Positions 9,483 to 18,234 of a stretch of DNA of 64,000 nt are shown here, piece by piece (within the stretch, counting starts at the first letter, position 1; each line of letters begins with the position of its first letter). The notes under the pieces are model-generated. The model had not been told where the DNA came from. It saw only the letters and a list, made by a program, of their open reading frames with translations, and searched no databases. Position numbers and translations under genes: made by a program. This DNA comes from JAXLYE01 sp046351595. GTDB taxonomy: Bacteria > Myxococcota_A > Polyangia > Palsa-1104 > JAEUJZ01. The stretch lies in contig JAXLYE010000001.1 of assembly GCA_046351595.1 (NCBI GenBank), positions 1,798,001 to 1,862,000 on the forward strand, given 5' to 3'.

Positions 9483-10772
9483 ATGAAGCTCAACCGCGCC
9501 CTCATCCCCATCTTCCTCATCGTGCTCGTCGACATCTTCGGGCTGACGCTGGTCATCCCGCTGCTCGCCATCTACGCCGAGAGCCTGCACGCCACGCCGC
9601 TCGTGGCGACGCTCCTGGTGTCGGTGTTCGCGGTGTGCCAGCTCGTCTCGGGGCCGCTGCTCGGGCAGCTCTCGGATCGGGTCGGCCGCAAGCCGGTGCT
9701 GATCCTGAGCCAGCTCGGCACGCTCGTCGGCTTCATCATCCTGGCCCGCGCGAGCTCGCTGTGGCTGGTCTTCTTGAGCCGCATCATCGACGGCGCCACC
9801 GCCGGCAACCTGTCGATCGCGCAGGCCTACATCGCCGACAACACCCGCCCCGAGGACCGGACGAAGTCCTTCGCGCTCATCGGCATCGCCTTCGGCCTGG
9901 GCTTCTTCATCGGGCCGTGGGTGACGGGCTACCTGGCGGGCTACGGGCTGGGCGCGCCGATCTACCTGGCGGCGCTGATGTCGCTCTTGTCGGTGGTGTG
10001 CACGCTGACGCTGCTGCCCGGGGGCAAGCCGCCGCAGGACACGGGCGCCGCCAGGCCGAACCAGGGGGCCGGCGACGCGCCGCCGCTGCCGGCGGGCAAG
10101 CGGCTGTCGGTGTTCGAGTGGTCGAGCTACAGCCAGTACGTGCAGCGGCCGGTGCTCGGCGGCCTGCTGCTGCAGTTCCTGTGCTTCGCGCTGTCGTTCG
10201 CGACGTTCACCGCGGGCTTCGCCCTGTTCGCCGAGCGGCGGCTCACGTGGAACGGCCACCCCTTCACCCCGCGCGAGGTCGGCTACCTGTTCGGCTACAG
10301 CGGCTTCCTCGGGCTGATCTGGCAGGGCGGGCTGATCACGCGGCTGGTGCGGCGCTTCGGCGAGGCACGCCTGACCGCGGCGGGTTTTCTGGCGGTGGCC
10401 ATCAGCTCGACGGCGCTCGGGCTGGTGTACCGCGTGCCGATGCTGGTGGTCATCGCCACCATCGCGTCGTTCGGCAACGGCGTGCTGCGGCCGGTGCTGA
10501 GCAGCCTGGTGTCGCAGCAGGCCGCGGCGCACGAGCAGGGCGTGGTCCTCGGCCTGACCCAGTCGCTGCAGTCGCTGGCCTCGATCGTGGCGCCGCCGCT
10601 GGCCGGCTTCCTGATCGAGCACGGGCGGCTCGGGCCGTGGGCCTGGGTCTCGGCGGCGGCGGCGCTGCTCGGGCTGGTGGCCGCGCGCTGGGGCTCGGCG
10701 CAGGTCCGACCGCGCCCCGCCGCTGCGGCCGCCGGCATCACCCCGGGCCCGCGCGACAGCCGACCGCGGTGA
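9483..10772 (+). CDS. MFS transporter, tetracycline-efflux-like (TetA/DHA1 type)
   Basis: A 429-residue carrier with about twelve membrane segments. The loop between helices 2 and 3 has the major-facilitator signature GQLSDRVGRKPVL, and helix 5 carries a Gly-rich antiporter-type motif (GIAFGLGFFIGPW). Similarity is to drug:H+ antiporters of the TetA type, but the substrate cannot be deduced. ATG 9483 begins MKLNRALIPIF directly before helix 1; the upstream extension of the open frame is GC-rich shadow. It sits alone, with no adjacent regulator gene, and is followed by a strong inverted repeat at 10782-10830. Confidence 0.88.
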   Translation: MKLNRALIPIFLIVLVDIFGLTLVIPLLAIYAESLHATPLVATLLVSVFAVCQLVSGPLLGQLSDRVGRKPVLILSQLGTLVGFIILARASSLWLVFLSRIIDGATAGNLSIAQAYIADNTRPEDRTKSFALIGIAFGLGFFIGPWVTGYLAGYGLGAPIYLAALMSLLSVVCTLTLLPGGKPPQDTGAARPNQGAGDAPPLPAGKRLSVFEWSSYSQYVQRPVLGGLLLQFLCFALSFATFTAGFALFAERRLTWNGHPFTPREVGYLFGYSGFLGLIWQGGLITRLVRRFGEARLTAAGFLAVAISSTALGLVYRVPMLVVIATIASFGNGVLRPVLSSLVSQQAAAHEQGVVLGLTQSLQSLASIVAPPLAGFLIEHGRLGPWAWVSAAAALLGLVAARWGSAQVRPRPAAAAAGITPGPRDSRPR

Positions 10773-10781
10773 TGCGCCGCC

Positions 10782-10830
10782 GCCCCAGGCCGGTGCCGGT
10801 GCAGCGCCGCGGCGCCGCCGGACCTGGGGC
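10782..10830 (+). terminator. Long GC hairpin downstream of MFS gene
   Basis: Arms GCCCCAGG (10782-10789) and CCTGGGGC (10823-10830) are perfectly complementary and enclose a second perfect palindrome, GCGCCGCGGCGC (10804-10815). It lies 10 bases after the MFS stop codon. There is no T-tract, so if it ends transcription it would do so in a factor-assisted way or merely protect the 3' end. Confidence 0.5.
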
Positions 10831-10901
10831 AGCGCCACCCCACCCGCGCCAGCCTTGTCGACGGGTTGGCCGCGGCACGGGCCTCGCTTTGAGATCGCAG
10901 C

Positions 10902-11381
10902 ATGTACCAGCTGACGATCTCGGATGACGAAGGCAAGAGGCTGTCCGTGCTGCTGACGCCACCGGTGCTGACCATCGGCCGCGGCGACAAGAACGGGCTG
11001 CGCCTGTGCGAGCGCAACGTCTCGCGCCGCCACGCGCGCCTGCTGCGTGACGGCGATCGGCTGCTCATCGAGGATCTGGGCAGCGCCAACGGCACGCGGG
11101 TGAACGGCCAGGTCCTGCCGGCCGGGCAGCTGGCGTCGATCGGCGGCGGCGACCGCGTGCACATCGGCGACTTCGAGCTGCTGCTGTCGCGGCTCCTGCC
11201 GACGCCGCCGGTGTCGCCGCTGCCGCCGGTGTCGCCGGTCCAGGTCCCGCCGCCGCCGCTGCGCGAGCGCTCGGAAGTGACGCCGCGGGTGGCGCGGCCG
11301 GGGCCCGGGCTGTGGTCGCGGATCGCTCGCGCGATCGGGCGAGCGATTGGGCGCGGGCTGCGCCAGCTGCTGTCGCGATGA
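10902..11381 (+). CDS. Small FHA-domain protein
   Basis: A 159-residue protein whose first 100 residues form one forkhead-associated domain, which binds phosphothreonine peptides. The conserved elements are in order: TIGRG, the SRRHARL strand and NGTRVNG. After a Pro-rich linker (repeated TPPVSPLPPVSP-like units) it ends in a basic Arg-rich helix that could bind membrane or nucleic acid. It probably relays Ser/Thr kinase signals, which are abundant in myxobacteria, but no kinase gene is nearby. It converges on the DUF1501 gene with a 65-base gap. Confidence 0.9.
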   Translation: MYQLTISDDEGKRLSVLLTPPVLTIGRGDKNGLRLCERNVSRRHARLLRDGDRLLIEDLGSANGTRVNGQVLPAGQLASIGGGDRVHIGDFELLLSRLLPTPPVSPLPPVSPVQVPPPPLRERSEVTPRVARPGPGLWSRIARAIGRAIGRGLRQLLSR

Positions 11382-11446
11382 GGCGGGGAGGTGAGGGCTG
11401 ACGGAGGGCGGGCGCGGCCGCCGCGGGCGCGGCCTTCGGGTCTGGG

Positions 11447-12787
11447 CTAGGCCAGGGCGGCGCTGATGACCTTGCCCATCATGATGCTGGTGCCCAGCTC
11501 GGAATCGGGGACGCCGACGCCCTTGCCGATGGTCTTGCCGACGGCGGCGAGGCTGTCGTTGACCGTGATGTCGCCGGCCGGATCGCTGGCGCCGGTGGTC
11601 GAGTTGATCGGCGTCGCGTACCACTCCTGCGACGTCGGCGTCGTCCCCTTGAGCTCGACGCCGCCGATGACGCCGGCCTTGAACGGCTTGCCGATGACCA
11701 CGGTGACGTGATGGCTGCCCCAGTGATCGCGGCCCGCGGTCCCGAGCTTGCGCAGCGTGCGGCCAAAGACGTTCATCGCCACGAAGGTCGTCTTGTCCGC
11801 GACGCCGAGCGACGTCAGGTTGTTGAACAGCGTGCCGATCTGCGCGCACGAGGTCACGTGCTGCCGCGCCTCGTTGGCCAGGTTCGCGTCGGTGTGGTTG
11901 TCACCGCCGAACGGCAGGTGGATCGACACCACCGGCGAGACCTTCATCGCCACCATCACGCCCGCGGCGATGATCTGGCCGTTCGGACCGTTGTCCCTGA
12001 TCGCGTCCAGGTTGCTGAGCAGCGTGTCCGACAGCGACCGCAGCTCACTCTGCGAGCGCGCCAGGCGATCGAGGTAGGCCTTCTGCGCGGTGTTGCCCGA
12101 GGCCTTGAACAGCGCGTTCAGCCGATCGAGATCGGCGTCGCGCACCTTCTGCAGGTTGGTCAGGACGCCCGGCGTGTTGAGCAGCGTCGTCTTCAGGCCC
12201 GTCGGCGACAGGTTCGGCAGCACGCGGCCCTCGAACGTCAGGAGCTCGCCCGAGCCGTTGGCGCCGACGGTCACCGGCTCGCGCTGCACCGTGCCGAGGC
12301 ACGGCGCGAGCTGCTTGGCCAGGTACGACATCAGCATCTCTTGCCGCGAGATCGCGCCCATCAGCCGCTGCACCTTGCTCTGGTTGGTGTGGCTGTTGTT
12401 GAGGGTCGAGTGGTGGATGAAGCACGCATTCGCCAGCACGCTCGCCGGCAGCGAGGCCCAGGGCTTGGCGGCCTGCACCATCTTGCCGCCCAGGTTCATC
12501 ATCGTCGGCGTCATGTCGAGCGTCGCGTTGCCGGTGTTGGCCGGCGGGTGCGCGATGTCGCCGACGTAGGTCCCGGGCATGTTGGCGTTCATCGGATCGC
12601 CCGAGGCCGAGGTGCTAAGGACGATGAACTGCGCCTTGCTCTGATCGAGCGAGCAGGCGCCCTGCGCCAGCGCCTTCTCCGACGCGGTCAGCAGGCCGAT
12701 CGGCAGGCCCGTGGCGAGGCTGCGCAGCCCGACCCAGCCCGCGCCGAACAGGGCGTGAAGGAGTGCATCTCGTCGTGTCACGCTCAT
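11447..12787 (-). CDS. DUF1501 family secreted protein
   Basis: A 446-residue protein. It opens with TRRDALLHALFG and a hydrophobic run ending in EKALAQGA, a probable Tat-type signal although only one RR pair is present. Near the C-terminus, NVFGRTLRKLGTAGRDHWGSHH matches the signature region of DUF1501 proteins (sulfatase/phosphatase-fold relatives). Family members occur beside c-type cytochrome-like proteins in planctomycetes and myxobacteria; their function is not established. Only 11 bases separate it from the upstream heme lipoprotein, so the two are one operon and probably act together outside the inner membrane. Confidence 0.85.
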   Translation of the reverse strand: MSVTRRDALLHALFGAGWVGLRSLATGLPIGLLTASEKALAQGACSLDQSKAQFIVLSTSASGDPMNANMPGTYVGDIAHPPANTGNATLDMTPTMMNLGGKMVQAAKPWASLPASVLANACFIHHSTLNNSHTNQSKVQRLMGAISRQEMLMSYLAKQLAPCLGTVQREPVTVGANGSGELLTFEGRVLPNLSPTGLKTTLLNTPGVLTNLQKVRDADLDRLNALFKASGNTAQKAYLDRLARSQSELRSLSDTLLSNLDAIRDNGPNGQIIAAGVMVAMKVSPVVSIHLPFGGDNHTDANLANEARQHVTSCAQIGTLFNNLTSLGVADKTTFVAMNVFGRTLRKLGTAGRDHWGSHHVTVVIGKPFKAGVIGGVELKGTTPTSQEWYATPINSTTGASDPAGDITVNDSLAAVGKTIGKGVGVPDSELGTSIMMGKVISAALA

Positions 12788-12798
12788 GGTTCCCCCTC

Positions 12799-14826
12799 CT
12801 ACAGCCCGATCGAAACGCTCGTCGGCGACGAGCAGGCCAGGACGAACGTTGACTTGAGCGCGTCCTTCGCGGTCACGCCCATCGTCATCTTCGCGTTGTT
12901 GAAGTGCTCGGTCAGGATCTGCTTCGCGCCGGCAGCCTGCGGGTGCGACGGCGGCAGCGCCATCACCGTGCTGACAAAGTCCGCGATCGCGACGTCCGGC
13001 ATCGTGCTCGAGTACTTCATGTTGGTGGTGTTATCGACCACCTGATCGGCGATCAGGCGGCAGACGTTCTCGGTGCTGGCGCGGAAGAACATGTTGGGAT
13101 CGCGCGAGGTGATCGGCGCCTCGTTGCCGCGGCTGTACGAGGCGATCGGGATCGACAGCGCGATCGTCGACACGCTGGCCTGCACGCCGGTCGGCGTGAT
13201 GGTGTTGAGCGCGCAGATGTCGGTCAGCCCGAGCCGCGTCGACAGCGCGCTGCACAGGTGCTCGCGGCGCGAGATGCCGATCGGCTGCTCGTTGTCCGTG
13301 AACGTCTTGGTGCGCGACGCCAGCGTCACCAGCGGCGACGAGAAGATCTCGCGCACCAGGGTCTTGTAGTTGTAGTTGCTCTGCTTGAATGCATCGACGA
13401 CGCGCAGGAACTCGGGATCGTCATCGCTGCAGGCGGTGGAGTTGGCGTAGTAGCAGAGCTTCTGCACCCACGCGTACGCGAAGCGGTCGTTCTGCGCCAT
13501 GATCTTGGTCAGATCGCCGACGCCCTGGCCGCCCTGGTTGGCGGTGCCGAAGATGAACTTCGCCGGCGTGTTGATCTCGGTCATGTCCTTCTGCAGGTGC
13601 CACGTGAACGTGAAGGACTGGCGCAGGAACTGCCGCATCGGATCGAGGTTGCGGTGGCAGCTCCAGCACACGGTGGTCGGGTTGGCGTGCTTGGCGTCGT
13701 CCGGCTCCTGATCGATCGCCGGATCGTTGTTGATGGTGCTGTCGTCGAAGCTCTTGCCCAGCGCGACGATCATCATCTGGTTGATGCTGACGCGGTGCTG
13801 GTTGCTGGCGTTGGTCGGCCAGTTGGCGATGAACGCGGGCGTCGTGAAGAAGCCGACGCGCGGCGACTCGAGCACCATCTCGTTCGTGCTGCGCAGCTTG
13901 AGCAGGTCGAAGAAGTTGGTCGGCGTCTCGCCGGTGTTCGGCGTGCGGATGGTGATCGGCTTCCAGGTGTCCCACTCCGCCGCGGTGAACAGGCCGTTCT
14001 GGCCACCGAGCACGCCACAGCCGTTGCTGCCCGAGGCGTTCACCTTGCCCATGATGAAGGTGTAGAGGAAGCGCTCGCCGTTGATGCCCGTGGTGCTCGG
14101 CGACGTCGCCTGCTGGCAGACGGTGTCCGTGCCGGTGTACGCGGTCGGCCGCTGCCAGACCAGGTAGTTGGCGTTGCCCGGCGTCAGCGTCGAGCTGAGC
14201 GGCACGGTGTTGGTCGTGTACTGGTACTTGAAGTTCGGCAGCGCCGCGACGCGGCTGACGATGCTGCCGGTGCGCGTATCGTTGCGGTAGCGGCTGTCGA
14301 GGTAGCCGTAGAAGACCATCAGCGGGACGTTCATCTGGAACGTCTGCGTGGTGACCGTCTGGTTGAACGGCTGGCCCTTCTGCACGATGTCGAGCGCGGT
14401 GCGGGCGAAGCTCTCCTGCATGCTCTTGAGCAGCTTGTTGACCACCGGCGTGTCGCCGTCGATCGCCTCGCCGCCGAGGACATCGGTGATGTTCTCGCGC
14501 GTGATCTGCGTCTGCTGGAACGCCTGCTTGAAGTAATCGAGCAGCTTCGCTTCGTACTGCGGCGTCGTCTGCCACTGATCGATGAGCGTCGCGAGCGCCT
14601 TGGGATCGGCGGTCACCATCTGCAGCTCGGCGTCGGTCGGGGCCTGGCCGGTCAGCAGGTTCTTGACCTTGGCGACGTAGACGGCGGGAGGCACGGGCTC
14701 AAACGGCTTCTCAGGCTCCGGCATCATCATGTTGTTGCCGGGGTCTTCGGTGTTGCAGGCCGCTGCGAACAGCGCAAGGCACAGACCGTATGGCGCTGCG
14801 CGGCCGCGCCGGTGCTTCTTTGGCAT
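12799..14826 (-). CDS. Lipoprotein with c-type heme motif, partner of DUF1501 protein
   Basis: A 675-residue exported lipoprotein: basic start MPKKHRRGR, hydrophobic core and lipobox AAAC. The central part resembles the DUF1588/DUF1592-type proteins of planctomycetes and myxobacteria, and TTVCWSCHRNLDP contains one CxxCH heme-attachment motif. The C-terminal part has YKTLVREIFSSPL, also seen in this group. ATG 14826 is chosen over a Met 9 codons earlier because AGGAGG lies 5 bases in front of it. It is first in a two-gene operon with the DUF1501 gene. The substrate is unknown; a periplasmic or surface redox role is an inference from the heme motif. Confidence 0.8.
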   Translation of the reverse strand: MPKKHRRGRAAPYGLCLALFAAACNTEDPGNNMMMPEPEKPFEPVPPAVYVAKVKNLLTGQAPTDAELQMVTADPKALATLIDQWQTTPQYEAKLLDYFKQAFQQTQITRENITDVLGGEAIDGDTPVVNKLLKSMQESFARTALDIVQKGQPFNQTVTTQTFQMNVPLMVFYGYLDSRYRNDTRTGSIVSRVAALPNFKYQYTTNTVPLSSTLTPGNANYLVWQRPTAYTGTDTVCQQATSPSTTGINGERFLYTFIMGKVNASGSNGCGVLGGQNGLFTAAEWDTWKPITIRTPNTGETPTNFFDLLKLRSTNEMVLESPRVGFFTTPAFIANWPTNASNQHRVSINQMMIVALGKSFDDSTINNDPAIDQEPDDAKHANPTTVCWSCHRNLDPMRQFLRQSFTFTWHLQKDMTEINTPAKFIFGTANQGGQGVGDLTKIMAQNDRFAYAWVQKLCYYANSTACSDDDPEFLRVVDAFKQSNYNYKTLVREIFSSPLVTLASRTKTFTDNEQPIGISRREHLCSALSTRLGLTDICALNTITPTGVQASVSTIALSIPIASYSRGNEAPITSRDPNMFFRASTENVCRLIADQVVDNTTNMKYSSTMPDVAIADFVSTVMALPPSHPQAAGAKQILTEHFNNAKMTMGVTAKDALKSTFVLACSSPTSVSIGL

Positions 14827-15223
14827 GGAAACCTCCTCGTAAGCTCGCTGCAAGGCGCTGGGTTCAGTCTTCCGCGCCGGTGCCAGACGGGGGTCCTGGG
14901 TCCGATCCGGATCGGCGCGGAGACTGAGACGCCCAGCAGTATCGCACGCACCACCAGGCCGGCCTAGACCCCGTCGAGAAACGGGCCAAATTTCGACGGT
15001 AATCGGCTGTCAGACCCTGCGCATAGGATTTGAATCGGGGCGAACGAGAAGACCCGCCGACAGGCGGGGCGAAGAGCGAAACCCGCTGTGGCACGGGTCG
15101 CTGAACAAGACCCGCGACAAGCGCGGGTCAGGTGTCCACGGGAAACCGGGCGAGCGATCTCGCCCGATCAGCACGAGCGAATCCCGCGGATCCGTCAACC
15201 TGTTGCGAAGGGAGCCTTTCAAC
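14827..15223. promoter_or_regulatory. Divergent intergenic region containing a four-hairpin cluster
   Basis: A 397-base region between the heme lipoprotein and the regulator-like gene. The half nearest the lipoprotein is plain GC-rich DNA. The half nearest the right-hand gene (15053-15166) holds four consecutive stem-loops, listed separately. No tRNA fits: a TTCAAAT-like T-loop at about 15030 on the minus strand lacks a pairing T-stem. Confidence 0.5.
15053..15166 (+). promoter_or_regulatory. Cluster of four stem-loops in the leader of the 15224 gene
   Basis: Hairpin A is CCCGCC-GACA-GGCGGG (15053-15068). B has ACCCG/CGGGT arms (15081-15098) extended by GCG/CGC with an AA bulge. C is GACCCGCG-ACAAG-CGCGGGTC (15109-15129, perfect 8 bp). 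D is CGGGCGAG-CGAT-CTCGCCCG (15147-15166, perfect 8 bp). A and C share the sequence AGACCCGC and both have an ACA-containing loop, so they look like diverged repeats. If transcribed with the gene, they form a structured 5' leader. Confidence 0.6.
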
Positions 15224-15703
15224 ATGCGTGAGCGAGTCACCAAGAAGCAGCTGGCCGTCGAGATGCACGAGCGCGGGATGAACGTGTCGGCGATCGCGGA
15301 GCTTTTGCGGACGGAGCCGAGCTACGTCGCCAACGCCCTGATCGAGAGAGGCTATGTTCCCAACTACATGGACCTCTACACCTCGACGGGGCCGCAGAAC
15401 GAGCACGCGGCGCTCCTGGCCGGCGTGCTGCGCTTCCGCGATCTCGAGGCGGCGCGCACCTCGGTGTCCAAGATCGAGGCGCTGTTCAACGAGTTCGTGT
15501 CGCGCCGTGATCGCCGCGGCATGCACCAGTGCCAGGTGCTGGCGCTCGTCGGCAAGAACCGCGCCGAGGGCATCGGCAAGCTGGCCGAGGCGCGCCTGTT
15601 CACCGACTGGCTGCAGCGCAGCCTGAAGGCGGTGAGCGCGGTGCCCGCCGAGCCCGACGCCGCGCCGAGCCGCCGCAGCAAGCCGACGCCGCGCGCCGCC
15701 TGA
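15224..15703 (+). CDS. Small putative HTH protein, unknown function
   Basis: A 159-residue protein not recognised as a named family. Residues 6-45 (KQLAVEMHERGMNVSAIAELL) look like a helix-turn-helix of the kind that decides whether to bind a DNA or RNA site. The middle part is helical with an acidic and hydrophobic pattern, and the tail is Pro/Arg/Ser-rich. ATG 15224 is preferred over an upstream TTG because AAGGGAG lies at the proper distance. It is monocistronic, behind a strongly structured leader and followed by a strong hairpin, which suggests post-transcriptional control. Confidence 0.65.
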   Translation: MRERVTKKQLAVEMHERGMNVSAIAELLRTEPSYVANALIERGYVPNYMDLYTSTGPQNEHAALLAGVLRFRDLEAARTSVSKIEALFNEFVSRRDRRGMHQCQVLALVGKNRAEGIGKLAEARLFTDWLQRSLKAVSAVPAEPDAAPSRRSKPTPRAA

Positions 15704-15990
15704 TCACCGGACCCGCTACCGGGCGCGCGCGGGCAGCGGCGCTGCGCGCGCGCCCGAGAGGGTCCGCAGAGAGCTCCGCGGAAGGTCCGCGCGGAGCCCG
15801 CACGGAGCCTGAAAAGGAGTCCGCGGAAAAGTCCGCAGCGGAGCTCGAAGCAGAGACACAAAGAGGGATCTGCGCGGCGCGCTCCGCGCCCGCTTCGAAT
15901 ACGACGGCGCGCGCGCTGTGTTCTTTACCCTCGGCGCTTTGCCCTGGGCGCTGTGCCCTTCGCGCTCGGCGCTGTGATAGAAGGGGGCGC
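15704..15990. other. Intergenic region with imperfect repeats
   Basis: A 287-base stretch. After the hairpin at 15721-15755 comes a patch (about 15760-15845) with recurrent GTCCGCGGA-like motifs, and then (about 15925-15975) three imperfect copies of CTCGGCGCTGTG/CTTTGCCCT in front of the MFS gene. AGAAGGGGG precedes the ATG at 15991. No gene is seen. Confidence 0.45.
15721..15755 (+). terminator. Strong GC hairpin after the HTH gene
   Basis: Arms GGGCGCGCGCG (15721-15731) and CGCGCGCGCCC (15745-15755) pair perfectly over 11 bp; inside, CAGC/GCTG add 4 bp around a GGC loop with a GG bulge. It begins 17 bases after the stop codon. There is no T-run, so it is at most a factor-assisted terminator or a 3' stabiliser. 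Confidence 0.5.
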
Positions 15991-17235
15991 ATGCGCCGGC
16001 CCCTCCGCCTCGTGCTCCGCGATCGGACCGCCGGTCTGCCGCCGCCCTTCTGGTTCCTGTGGGCGGGCATGCTGCTCAACGCGCTGGGCGGCTTCCTCTA
16101 CACGTTCCTGTCGCTCTATCTAACGCGCACACGAGGGCTGTCGATCGAGCAGGCGGGCCTCATCGGCTCGCTGTTCGGCATCGGCGGCCTGTGCTCAGGG
16201 CCGCTCGGCGGCGCGCTGGCCGACCGCATCGGCCGCCGGCCGACGCTGCTGTTGTCGACGGGGCTGACCGCGGCGGCGCTCTTGCAGCTCGGCTGGGCGC
16301 GGGCGCCGCTGTACATCGGCCTCTCGGCGCTGTGCGTCGGCCTGCTGGCCGGCATGTGGCGCCCCGCGGCCTACGCCGCCGCCGCGGATCTGGTCGCGCC
16401 CGCGGAGCGCACGCGCGCCTACGCGCTGCTCTACTGGGCGACGAACCTCGGGTTCGCCGGTGCCTCGGTGCTGGCCGGCGCGCTCGCCCGCATCGATATG
16501 TGGCTCTTGTTCGTGGGCGACGCCGCGACGACGTTCCTGTTCGGCGTGCTGGTGCTCTTCGGCGTGCCCGAGACGCGCCCGGTCACCGACGAGCAGGGGC
16601 CGCCGCGCTCGCTGCTCGCGCCCTACCGCGACGCGGTCTTCGTCGCCTTCGCGCTGGCGCAGCTGCCGCTCGGCTGGATGTTCTGGCAGGCCAACGTGAC
16701 GCTGCCGCTCGACATGGGCGGCCACGGCGTGTCGCTCGCACGGTTCGGGCAGCTGATCAGCCTGAACGGCATCCTGATCGTGCTCCTGCAGCCGCTGGCC
16801 GTGACCTACGTGGTGCGGCTGCGGCGCAGCCGCGCGCTCGCGCTGGGCGCGCTGCTCATCGGTCTGGGCTTCTTCCTGCCGGCGCTGCGGCCGACGGTCC
16901 CGGTCTACGCCGCGGGCATCGTCGTGTGGACGCTCGGCGAGATCGTGGTCTCGGCGGTGACGCCGGCGCTGATCGCGGATCTGGCGCCGACCGAGCTGCG
17001 CGGCAGCTACCAGGGCGGCTTCCAGCTGTGCTGGGGCGCGGCGTCGCTGCTCGGGCCGGCGCTCGGCTCGCTGGTGCTGGGGCGCCTGGGCGGCACCACG
17101 CTGTGGGGCCTGTGCCTGGTGCTCGGGGCGGCGTCCGCGATCAGCCAGCTCGCGCAGGCCCCGGCGCGGCGCGCCCGCTTCGCCGCCCAGCCCGAGTACG
17201 AGGCCGCGCTGCGCCGCGAAGACGGGCTGCCCTGA
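15991..17235 (+). CDS. MFS transporter
   Basis: A 414-residue major-facilitator carrier with about twelve membrane segments and the signature GALADRIGRRPTLL between helices 2 and 3. It is not close to the other MFS gene in the window (9483-10772). The substrate cannot be told; overall it resembles multidrug or sugar-efflux-type carriers. ATG 15991 is preceded by GAAGGGGG; a much longer upstream open frame is shadow sequence. The C-terminal tail after the last helix is basic. Confidence 0.85.
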   Translation: MRRPLRLVLRDRTAGLPPPFWFLWAGMLLNALGGFLYTFLSLYLTRTRGLSIEQAGLIGSLFGIGGLCSGPLGGALADRIGRRPTLLLSTGLTAAALLQLGWARAPLYIGLSALCVGLLAGMWRPAAYAAAADLVAPAERTRAYALLYWATNLGFAGASVLAGALARIDMWLLFVGDAATTFLFGVLVLFGVPETRPVTDEQGPPRSLLAPYRDAVFVAFALAQLPLGWMFWQANVTLPLDMGGHGVSLARFGQLISLNGILIVLLQPLAVTYVVRLRRSRALALGALLIGLGFFLPALRPTVPVYAAGIVVWTLGEIVVSAVTPALIADLAPTELRGSYQGGFQLCWGAASLLGPALGSLVLGRLGGTTLWGLCLVLGAASAISQLAQAPARRARFAAQPEYEAALRREDGLP

Positions 17236-17325
17236 CCTCACCGGGCCGCCCGGTTCGCCCCACTTATCCGGGCTGCCCGGCTCGATGATTTGGCGGGACG
17301 ATCGGTACGCTGAAAGTGCGCGGGC

Positions 17326-18234
17326 TCAGTTGCTGGCGGCCTGGATGCCGGCGGCTTCGAACTCGGCCTGCTGCTTGGCGGTCTTGCCGCGCGCGACGCT
17401 CCGCTTGCGCTCGCGCATGCGCTCGGCGTGCTCGGGCTCCTTGCGGCGGAAGTCGGCGATGGCCTTGAGCACCGAGCGCTCGGCGCGATCGAACCAGCCG
17501 AAGCCCGGCAGCTCGCTCACGCGGCGGTCCATCAGCCGGAGCTCCTGCGAGCCGCGCTCGTCGTCGAACAGCAGGTTGGCGATGAACTCCAGCCCCATGT
17601 CGTCGCCGACGCCCATGCCGACCGGCGCCCAGAAGACCTTCATCGCGAAGGTCGCGATGCGCCGCGCCAGCGGGTGATCGAGCCGCTTCTGCGCCTGGTG
17701 GTAGTAGAACGACTGGTGCCGCCGCTCGTCCTTGGCCAGCCGCAGCAGCAGCTTCGACAGCTCCTTGTTCTGCGTGTAGTACGCGAGCTGCGTATACGCC
17801 GAGGCGGCCATCATCTCGTTCACCGCGCCCCAGACCATGTGCGTCGCGGCGAAGTGCGGCGTCAGCTTGGGCACGTTGATCGTCAAAAACGCCTCGACGT
17901 GCTCCATCGGGCCCATGTTGTCGACGATCTGCGTGTAGCGGCCCTTGTCGGGCGGGTGGCCGCACGCGGTCAGGAACTTGTCGATGGCGCGGCCGTGGTT
18001 CAGCTCCTCGTAGACCCAGCACGAGAGGAACGCGGTGATCTCGCCGTCGCGCGCGGTGTGTCCGGACAGCAGGTCGCGCAGGTAGATGATGGTGTGGCTC
18101 TCGATGTCCGCCATGTAGCGCAGGGCCCGCGCCTCTTCGTCGGTGACGCCGACGCGGCGGACGTAGTCCCAGTCCAGATCGCTCGTGTCGACTGCCTTGG
18201 ACAGCTCTAAGAATCGCTCGATGTCAAAAGCCAT
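17326..18234 (-). CDS. Ferritin-like di-iron protein, acyl-ACP desaturase-like
   Basis: A 302-residue soluble all-helical protein. Two ExxH-type iron motifs are visible: EELNH in the N-terminal half and DERRH (preceded by Lys/Asp-rich helix) in the second half, with a further Glu in VNEMM. This is the pattern of the soluble fatty-acid desaturase type 2 / ferritin-like superfamily, so it may desaturate or oxidise an acyl chain. The C-terminal 45 residues are highly charged. It is divergent from the thiolase gene, which fits lipid metabolism, but the substrate is not established. Confidence 0.75.
   Translation of the reverse strand: MAFDIERFLELSKAVDTSDLDWDYVRRVGVTDEEARALRYMADIESHTIIYLRDLLSGHTARDGEITAFLSCWVYEELNHGRAIDKFLTACGHPPDKGRYTQIVDNMGPMEHVEAFLTINVPKLTPHFAATHMVWGAVNEMMAASAYTQLAYYTQNKELSKLLLRLAKDERRHQSFYYHQAQKRLDHPLARRIATFAMKVFWAPVGMGVGDDMGLEFIANLLFDDERGSQELRLMDRRVSELPGFGWFDRAERSVLKAIADFRRKEPEHAERMRERKRSVARGKTAKQQAEFEAAGIQAASN

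Noticed and set aside
15005..15060. tRNA-like sequence (T-loop TTCAAAT on the minus strand)
   Set aside because: The bases flanking the loop do not pair as a T-stem, there is no acceptor or anticodon arm at the right spacing, and no CCA end.
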